A program made the translations under genes and the position numbers. The notes below the pieces were generated by a model, which was not told the origin of the DNA, searched no databases, and was given only the letters and a program-made list of their open reading frames with translations. Shown piece by piece: positions 6,844 to 11,681 of a stretch of 11,681 bases of DNA; position 1 is the stretch's first letter; every line of letters starts with the position of its first letter. The stretch lies in assembly GCA_007117785.1 (NCBI GenBank), contig SKFV01000013.1, positions 1 to 11,681 on the forward strand, written 5' to 3'. Source of the stretch: Pseudomonas sp. GTDB lineage: Bacteria > Pseudomonadota > Gammaproteobacteria > Pseudomonadales > Pseudomonadaceae.

Positions 6844-7926
6844 ATGCAGCAATTGAGTGTTGATCTCGGTGATCGCAGTTATCCCATCATTATCGGTACT
6901 GGGCTGCTTGACCAGACCGCCTGCTTTACTCCCTATATTGCCGGCAAGCAAGTGTGCATCGTAACTGATGACACTGTTGCTCCGTTGTACCTGGAGCGTT
7001 TGTGCGCGACCCTGTCACAGTACAAGGTCGAATCGGTGGTGCTACCAACGGGTGAAGCGTTCAAGAACTGGCTAACCCTGCAGCAGATATTTGATGCCCT
7101 GCTGGCTGCCCGGCATGATCGACGTACCACCCTGATAGCTCTGGGTGGTGGTGTTATTGGAGATATGACCGGATTTGCCGCGGCCTGTTACCAGCGCGGA
7201 GTCGACTTTATCCAGGTGCCGACGACTCTGCTGTCGCAGGTTGATTCCTCCGTGGGTGGCAAGACTGGTATCAATCATCCCGCAGGTAAGAACATGATTG
7301 GTGCTTTTTACCAGCCTCAAGCGGTAGTAATTGATACGGATAGCCTGAAAACATTGCCACGACGAGAAGTCAGCGCGGGTCTTGCTGAAATCATCAAGTA
7401 TGGTCTGATCCGTGATCCGGAGTTTCTTGCCTGGCTGGAGCAGCAAATGCCAGCGTTGCTTGAACTTGATGCCCAGGCTGTCACTGAAGCTATTGCCCGT
7501 TCCTGTAAAATCAAAGCCGCCGTGGTTGCAGAAGATGAGCGTGAAGGCGGAGTGCGCGCCATCCTCAATCTGGGTCATACGTTCGGGCATGCGATCGAGG
7601 CCCATCAGGGCTATGGCCAATGGTTGCACGGCGAAGCTGTTGGTGCCGGGATGGTGATGGCATTGCAGATGTCAGCGCGGCAGCAATGGATCAGCAGTGC
7701 TGATGCAGAACGAGGGATTCGCCTGATTGCCGCTGCAGGTTTGCCGGTAATGCCACCCGAAGCAATGCAACCAGATGATTTCATGCGTCTTATGGCGGTG
7801 GATAAAAAAGTTCTCGACGGTCAACTCCGTCTGGTGTTGTTGCACCAACTGGGGCGCGCCGTAGTCACCGCAGATTACGACGCCGATGCGTTACAAGCGA
7901 CATTGGGTCAGGCCAACAGCCAATAA
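6844..7926 (+). CDS. aroB: 3-dehydroquinate synthase
   Basis: NAD-dependent zinc enzyme that cyclises DAHP to 3-dehydroquinate, step two of the shikimate pathway; cytoplasmic. With the ATG at 6844 the product is 360 residues, a normal length. Visible: the NAD-binding GGGVIGD at 101-107, PTTLLSQVDSSVGGKTGIN at 126-144 with the conserved lysine and phosphate-binding residues, zinc ligands E182 (AGLAEIIKYG), H245 (LNLGHTFGHAIE) and H262 (LHGEAVG), and KKVLDGQLRLVLL near the C-terminus. Start choice: the reading frame is open upstream into aroK, to an ATG at 6706, but the 46 extra residues do not resemble AroB, and GAGAGG at 6832-6837 is ideally placed 6 bases before 6844. It shares the operon and the pathway with aroK. 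Confidence 0.96.
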   Translation: MQQLSVDLGDRSYPIIIGTGLLDQTACFTPYIAGKQVCIVTDDTVAPLYLERLCATLSQYKVESVVLPTGEAFKNWLTLQQIFDALLAARHDRRTTLIALGGGVIGDMTGFAAACYQRGVDFIQVPTTLLSQVDSSVGGKTGINHPAGKNMIGAFYQPQAVVIDTDSLKTLPRREVSAGLAEIIKYGLIRDPEFLAWLEQQMPALLELDAQAVTEAIARSCKIKAAVVAEDEREGGVRAILNLGHTFGHAIEAHQGYGQWLHGEAVGAGMVMALQMSARQQWISSADAERGIRLIAAAGLPVMPPEAMQPDDFMRLMAVDKKVLDGQLRLVLLHQLGRAVVTADYDADALQATLGQANSQ

Positions 7927-7938
7927 CAGGAAAGGTCC

Positions 7939-9462
7939 ATGACAGACTTGACTGGGGTAGAAGATTTTCTCGTGCATTATCAATTGGCGCACGACCCTTT
8001 TGCGCCCCGCACACCGGGTTTCAAGTTTTTTACGCCGCAACGCAAGCCCGTGTTGGCCGAGCTGCATCATTTGGCACGGTATGGCAAACAGATGCTGGCG
8101 GTGGTTGCCCCCGAAGGTGGCGGCAAGACCTTGTTGCGCCAGGCGTTGGTGGCCAGTAGCAACAAGGATTCTGTACAGGCTGTTGTCGCATCGGCCAAGG
8201 AATATGCGGACACTGAGGCGCTGATCAGCTTTTTCTGTCAGGCCGTGGGCACTGATACCCGCGATGCAACTGCGCTCATGTTACGTAGTGAGCAGTTGGC
8301 CAATACGGGTATGCAACTCTATCTGGTAGTAGATGACGCAGAATTGCTCGAGTCGGACGCACTGCAAATGCTGGCGGATTTGCGCGCCGCCGGAGAGCAG
8401 GCACCTCGTATCTTCCTGTTTGCTGATGACAGTCTGTCAGCGGATTTGCACGCTCTGGATGACAGTGAAATGCCCGACGGGCTGCCTGCTGCTTATGTGA
8501 TCACCTTGCAACCCCTTGGCCCTGATGAGGTGAGTGAATATCTGCAACAGCGCCTTGAAGGTGCCGGTCAGGGGATTGAATTGCTCGACGAGCAGATGCT
8601 CGCCAGTATTGTTGAGGAAAGTGAAGGGTGGCCCGGACGGATCAATCAGGTTGCTCGCGAACTGATGATTCAGGCGGCGGCACCACCGGTGGTCAGACGT
8701 CGCCGCCACCGCTCGGCCCCGCTGATCCCGCGTAAATCAATGATTGCTCTGGTTCTGGTAGGGCTTGGTGTGCTGTTGGCGTGGTTCATGGGCGGCAGCG
8801 AGCCAGAGCCGACGACGACTGTATTGCAATTGCCTGAAGCCGTTCCGGTGGTGCCGGCTCAAGTCGAAGCTCCAGATACTTCGTCAGCGCTGCTAGAGCA
8901 GCCGCCGACAGTGGAACCAGCAGTAACTGAGTCCGTTGACTCTGATCCGTCTGCGTCCGCTGAGCGAAGCTGGGCACCGATACCGTTACCTGATGTAGAA
9001 GAGCCGGCCCCGGCGCAACCTGCTTCAGCAACACGGCAGATGCGACCTGAAGAGGAGACAGATCCAGCGCCGCCTCCAGCTTCACCTGCTCAAACGACGC
9101 CAGCTGCTGCAGCGATAGAACAGCAACAGCCAGCAGAGCCTTCAGCGCGGGCGACCACGCAGGCTGGCTCGGTGCACGGAGCTGATTGGTACCGCCAGCG
9201 CCGTGGCGATGAGTTTGTTTTGCAGCTTCTGGGTAGTCGCTCGGAAGAATCTGCGCGTGCATTTATTCGACAGCACGCTGACCTGTCGGACATTGGACTG
9301 TTTGAAACGCGTCACCTGGGTCAGCCCTGGTATGTGGTGACCCAGGGCATTTATCCCGATAGTCGTGCTGCACGACAGGGCATTGCACAGCTACCAGAGG
9401 CACTGCGTCGCCAAGAGCCTTGGCCGCGTAATATTGATGGTATTCAACAAAGCCTCGAATAA
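7939..9462 (+). CDS. DamX-like protein: ExeA-type AAA ATPase, membrane segment, SPOR domain
   Basis: A 507-residue inner-membrane protein with a cytoplasmic ATPase-like part and a periplasmic peptidoglycan-binding end. Residues about 10-245 resemble the ExeA/GspA AAA family (YQLAHDPFAPRTPGFKFFTP at 14-33; P-loop APEGGGKT at 57-64, with Ala in place of the usual first Gly; Walker B LYLVVDD at 127-133). A basic patch (RRRRHR, 253-258) precedes the single membrane segment at about 267-285. Residues 286-415 are a Pro/Ala/Glu/Gln-rich, presumably disordered linker. A SPOR domain covers about 416-495 (FVLQLLGSRSEESARAFI; WYVVTQGIYPDSRAA); SPOR domains bind denuded glycan at division sites. AGGAAAGG at 7928-7935 serves the ATG. 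It sits 12 bases after aroB, as damX does in enterobacteria, and is last in the operon. The domain calls are secure; the biological role is inferred. Confidence 0.88.
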   Translation: MTDLTGVEDFLVHYQLAHDPFAPRTPGFKFFTPQRKPVLAELHHLARYGKQMLAVVAPEGGGKTLLRQALVASSNKDSVQAVVASAKEYADTEALISFFCQAVGTDTRDATALMLRSEQLANTGMQLYLVVDDAELLESDALQMLADLRAAGEQAPRIFLFADDSLSADLHALDDSEMPDGLPAAYVITLQPLGPDEVSEYLQQRLEGAGQGIELLDEQMLASIVEESEGWPGRINQVARELMIQAAAPPVVRRRRHRSAPLIPRKSMIALVLVGLGVLLAWFMGGSEPEPTTTVLQLPEAVPVVPAQVEAPDTSSALLEQPPTVEPAVTESVDSDPSASAERSWAPIPLPDVEEPAPAQPASATRQMRPEEETDPAPPPASPAQTTPAAAAIEQQQPAEPSARATTQAGSVHGADWYRQRRGDEFVLQLLGSRSEESARAFIRQHADLSDIGLFETRHLGQPWYVVTQGIYPDSRAARQGIAQLPEALRRQEPWPRNIDGIQQSLE

Positions 9463-9482
9463 GACCGAATACTGGTCAGACG

Positions 9483-9526
9483 TACAAAAGGCCCGCCTGA
9501 CGCTAGCGTCAGGCGGGTTTTTTGTA
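9483..9526. terminator. Strong rho-independent terminator, readable on both strands
   Basis: An 11-bp perfect GC-rich stem (CCCGCCTGACG / CGTCAGGCGGG, 9492-9502 and 9507-9517) closes a CTAG tetraloop and is followed by six T at 9518-9523. The flanking TACAAAAGG (9483-9491) pairs with TTTTTTGTA (9518-9526) through A-U and two G-U pairs, so the whole 44 bases are almost one palindrome. It lies 20 bases after the damX-like stop, ends the pil-aro operon, and could also stop transcription arriving on the minus strand, where the tail would be AAAAGG complement, a shorter T run. Confidence 0.93.
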
Positions 9527-9619
9527 TCGCAATTAGGGCATTGCAAATTGTCGAATCAAAAGGACAGCAAAAAGCTTTCCAATTTACGACATAACAATAT
9601 GTTTTTGCGGCAATTTGAT

Positions 9620-9648
9620 TTGTTCGTCCATAACCTGCTGTGTACAAT
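9620..9648 (+). promoter_or_regulatory. Candidate sigma70 promoter for gltB
   Basis: TTGTTC at 9620-9625 and TACAAT at 9643-9648 are 17 bases apart (3 of 6 and 5 of 6 matches). Start of transcription would be near 9655, giving a leader of about 85 bases that contains the inverted repeats at 9667-9696. It is the best-spaced pair in the gap; the competing perfect -10 hexamer at 9714-9719 lacks a -35. Confidence 0.4.
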
Positions 9649-9650
9649 CA

Positions 9651-9704
9651 AAAAACCGTTTTTCTTGGTGCCGGCACCCGTTGCGCCTTGGGCGCATTGT
9701 GCAA
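9651..9704. repeat. Run of four consecutive dyads upstream of gltB
   Basis: Within 54 bases there are: AAAAA-CCG-TTTTT at 9651-9663; the perfect 12-base palindrome GGTGCCGGCACC at 9667-9678; TGCGCC-TTG-GGCGCA at 9682-9696 (6-bp stem, 3-base loop); and the near-palindrome TTGTGCAA at 9697-9704. They could be operators or, if transcription starts near 9655, leader RNA hairpins. None is followed by a T run, so none is a clear terminator. Confidence 0.5.
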
Positions 9705-9713
9705 GAGCTTGAA

Positions 9714-9719
9714 TATAAT
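9714..9719 (+). promoter_or_regulatory. Perfect TATAAT -10 hexamer close to gltB
   Basis: TATAAT lies 20 bases before the gltB ATG. A start near 9726 would leave a leader of about 14 bases, just including the GAGGG ribosome site (9728-9732). The sequence at the ideal -35 position (9691-9696, GGCGCA) does not resemble TTGACA, and TG is one base off the extended -10 position, so use of this box would probably need an activator. Confidence 0.3.
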
Positions 9720-9739
9720 GGTTTTCCGAGGGTTTGCCG

Positions 9740-11681
9740 ATGAAGGCAGGACTGTTTCAGCCAGATGAGTTCAGGGATAACTGCGGTTTCGGTCTGATCG
9801 CGCACATGGAGGGTGAGCCCAGTCACCACCTGCTGCAGACGGCCATCGAAGCGCTGACCTGCATGACCCATCGTGGCGGTATCAATGCTGATGGTCGCAC
9901 CGGTGACGGCTGTGGGCTATTGATCCAGAAACCGGATGCCTTCCTGCGCGCCGTCGCGGAATCCGACCTCGGTACAAACCTGCCGGCCCAATACGCGGTG
10001 GGGATGGTGTTTATGGGGACCTCGGGCGCTTCCCGTGACGCAGTTCACAGCGCCTTTGCCGAAGCACTCGACGAGCAGGAGCTGACGCTGGTGGGTTGGC
10101 GTGCCGTGCCGGTCGACAGTAGCGTGCTGGGCCCACTGGCCCTGAGCAGTTTGCCGCAGATCGAGCAGGTATTTGTCAGTGCCGAGAATCTGGATGAGCA
10201 GCAGTTTGCTATCCGCCTGTTTTATGCCCGGCGTCGCGTGGAAATAGCCCTGCAGGCTGACAGCGACTTTTATGTCTGCAGCCTGTCATCCAGGGTGATC
10301 TCCTATAAAGGCCTGATGATGCCGGCTGATCTGGGCAAGTTCTATCCCGACCTCAGCGACCCGCGCATGGCAACAGCGATCAGCGTTTTCCATCAGCGCT
10401 TCTCGACCAATACCCTGCCGAAATGGCCGCTGGCGCAACCCTTCCGCCTGCTCGCGCACAACGGTGAGATCAACACCATAACCGCCAATCGCAACTGGGC
10501 ACTGGCCCGGCGGCATCTGTTCAGCAACGAACTGCTGTCTGATCTGGAGAGCATCTCACCGGTAGTGAATGTGACGGGCTCTGACTCCTCGAGCATGGAC
10601 AACATGCTTGAGCTGCTCATCAGCGGCGGGATGGACCTGTTCCGCGCGGTGCGCATGGTAGTGCCTCCAGCCTGGCAGAATGTCGAGACCATGGATGCCG
10701 ATCTGCGCGCCTTCTACGAATTCAACTCCATGCATATGGAGGCTTGGGATGGCCCGGCGGGGATCGTGCTGACCGAAGGGCGGCATGCCGTGTGCCTGCT
10801 CGATCGCAACGGCTTGCGTCCAGCGCGCTATGTGGTGACCAAAAACGGCTACATCACTCTGGCCTCGGAAATCGGCGTGTGGAATTACCAGCCGGAAGAT
10901 GTCATCAGCAAGGGGCGCGTAGGGCCGGGTCAGATCCTCGCCGTGGATACGGTCACGGGCGAAGTGCTGCATACCGATGATATTGCCAACCGGCTGAAGT
11001 CGCGCCATCCCTACCGCAAATGGCTGAAAGAGAACGCCCTGCGTATCCAGGCAACCCTGGATGATCGCGATCACGGCGCTGACTTCATGAGCGAAGAGCG
11101 CCTCAAGCAATACATGAAAATGTTCCAGGTCACCTTTGAGGAGCGTGACCAGGTACTGCGCCCGCTGGCAGAGAACGGCCAGGAAGCGGTCGGCTCCATG
11201 GGTGATGATACCCCCATGGCCGTGCTGTCCGGGCGCGTGCGCTCGGTCTATGACTACTTCCGCCAGCAGTTTGCTCAGGTTACCAATCCGGCCATTGATC
11301 CGCTGCGGGAAGCGATCGTCATGTCGCTGGAAACCTGTCTGGGGCGTGAGCGCAATATCTTTGATGAAACACCGGACCATGCCAACCGGGCAATTCTCAG
11401 TACGCCGGTGGTTTCACCCGCCAAATGGCGGACCCTCATGAACCTTGAGCGCCCCGGCTTCGAGCGTGCGCATATCCAGTTGAACCGTCCCCAGTCGCAG
11501 TCACTGGAGGCGGCGCTGGCCGATATTGCTGCCGAAGCTGAAGCGGCGGTGCGAGAAGGCAAGGTGCTGCTGGTGCTCAGTGACCGCGGCATCGAGCCTG
11601 ACCAGCTACCGGTTCATGCGGCCCTGGCAGTGGGGGCAGTGCATCATCACCTGGTTGCCAGCGGTTTACGCTGCCATGCCA
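9740..11681 (+). CDS. gltB: Glutamate synthase (NADPH) large subunit, N-terminal part (gene runs off the right edge)
   Basis: The large subunit takes the amide of glutamine and transfers it to 2-oxoglutarate, making two glutamates with electrons supplied through the small subunit GltD; cytoplasmic. The frame is open from the ATG at 9740 to the window end, 647 residues of a family about 1,480 long. Visible: class II glutaminase domain from Cys15 (DNCGFGLIAH), which becomes the N-terminal nucleophile after removal of a 14-residue propeptide; HRGGINADGRTGDG at 44-57; FHQRFSTNTLPKWPLAQPF at 217-235 and HNGEINT at 240-246; GSDSSSMDNMLE at 280-291; then the central domain with SMGDDTPMAVLS at 486-497 and NPAIDPLREAIVMS at 516-529. 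The FMN and iron-sulphur domains lie outside. GAGGG at 9728-9732 is correctly spaced for the start. gltD would be expected downstream. Confidence 0.97.
   Translation, partial: MKAGLFQPDEFRDNCGFGLIAHMEGEPSHHLLQTAIEALTCMTHRGGINADGRTGDGCGLLIQKPDAFLRAVAESDLGTNLPAQYAVGMVFMGTSGASRDAVHSAFAEALDEQELTLVGWRAVPVDSSVLGPLALSSLPQIEQVFVSAENLDEQQFAIRLFYARRRVEIALQADSDFYVCSLSSRVISYKGLMMPADLGKFYPDLSDPRMATAISVFHQRFSTNTLPKWPLAQPFRLLAHNGEINTITANRNWALARRHLFSNELLSDLESISPVVNVTGSDSSSMDNMLELLISGGMDLFRAVRMVVPPAWQNVETMDADLRAFYEFNSMHMEAWDGPAGIVLTEGRHAVCLLDRNGLRPARYVVTKNGYITLASEIGVWNYQPEDVISKGRVGPGQILAVDTVTGEVLHTDDIANRLKSRHPYRKWLKENALRIQATLDDRDHGADFMSEERLKQYMKMFQVTFEERDQVLRPLAENGQEAVGSMGDDTPMAVLSGRVRSVYDYFRQQFAQVTNPAIDPLREAIVMSLETCLGRERNIFDETPDHANRAILSTPVVSPAKWRTLMNLERPGFERAHIQLNRPQSQSLEAALADIAAEAEAAVREGKVLLVLSDRGIEPDQLPVHAALAVGAVHHHLVASGLRCHA

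Larger units (their letters stand above)
9527..9739 (+). promoter_or_regulatory. gltB upstream control region
   Basis: This is a 213-base non-coding gap between the terminator and the gltB start. The part up to about 9665 is clearly AT-rich, with several copies of CAATT/AATTG (9530-9534, 9546-9550, 9580-9584, 9611-9615) and phased A or T runs, features that could favour DNA bending. The part from 9667 onward is GC-rich and full of inverted repeats. No credible small gene is seen in it. E. coli gltBD is controlled by Lrp, and an AT-rich upstream region would suit such a protein, but I see no match precise enough to call an Lrp site. Confidence 0.6.

Noticed and set aside
8786..9262. Minus-strand reading frame of 158 codons opposite the Pro/Ala-rich linker
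   Set aside because: It is explained by the biased composition of the linker in the damX-like gene; no domain is recognisable.
9665..9686. Possible sigma54 (-24/-12) promoter before gltB, suggested by TTGGTGCCGGCAC followed by TTGC
   Set aside because: The GG and GC pairs are not at the required spacing: measured from the second G to the C it is 10 or 16 bases instead of 12.
9365..9712. Plus-strand reading frame running from the damX-like gene across the terminator into the gltB upstream region
   Set aside because: It would have to be translated through the strong terminator hairpin and has no ribosome site or conserved features.
10556..11380. Minus-strand reading frame of 274 codons opposite gltB
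   Set aside because: The plus strand is an uninterrupted, strongly conserved gltB; long antisense frames are common in GC-rich coding DNA.
1..11681. Search for a hidden defence, mobile or CRISPR system
   Set aside because: Nearly every base is taken by conserved housekeeping or pilus genes in a known order. There are no transposase, integrase, direct-repeat array or tRNA attachment-site signs.

Overview
The window is a chromosomal core region of a gammaproteobacterium of the Pseudomonas group. Gene order (ponA divergent from pilM-pilN-pilO-pilP-pilQ-aroK-aroB-SPOR protein, then gltB) is the arrangement I know from Pseudomonas aeruginosa, and the proteins read as close homologues along their whole length. 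Base composition looks lower in G+C than P. aeruginosa, so a lower-GC relative such as a Halopseudomonas (P. pertucinogena-type) species is plausible. That placement is inference and was not tested by search.

Layout. Positions 1-1086 (minus strand) hold the first 362 codons of ponA/mrcA, the bifunctional peptidoglycan synthase PBP1a; its C-terminus lies beyond the left edge. A 184-base divergent control region (1087-1270) separates it from a tightly packed plus-strand operon: pilM, pilN, pilO and pilP overlap by 1-4 bases at their stops and starts, pilQ follows after 20 bases, aroK starts with TTG 5 bases after pilQ, aroB follows after 82 bases, and a damX-like gene after 12 bases. The operon ends at a strong, almost perfectly palindromic terminator (9483-9526). 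A 213-base AT-rich, dyad-rich control region follows, then the first 647 codons of gltB, the glutamate synthase large subunit, which runs off the right edge.

How the genes work together. PilM (cytoplasmic, actin-like), PilN and PilO (inner-membrane coiled-coil proteins) and PilP (lipoprotein) form the alignment subcomplex linking the inner-membrane pilus motor to the outer-membrane secretin PilQ, through which type IV pili are extruded. AroK and AroB are shikimate-pathway enzymes carried in the same transcription unit. The last operon gene joins an ExeA-like AAA ATPase domain, one membrane segment and a peptidoglycan-binding SPOR domain. Three products of the window (PBP1a, PilQ with two AMIN domains, the SPOR protein) make or bind peptidoglycan.

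No mobile element, CRISPR array, tRNA, rRNA or defence cassette is visible. This is mostly an ordinary, conserved region. The points that deserve a second look are the ExeA-like/SPOR architecture next to a secretin operon, the overlapping divergent control elements between ponA and pilM, and the run of inverted repeats directly upstream of gltB.
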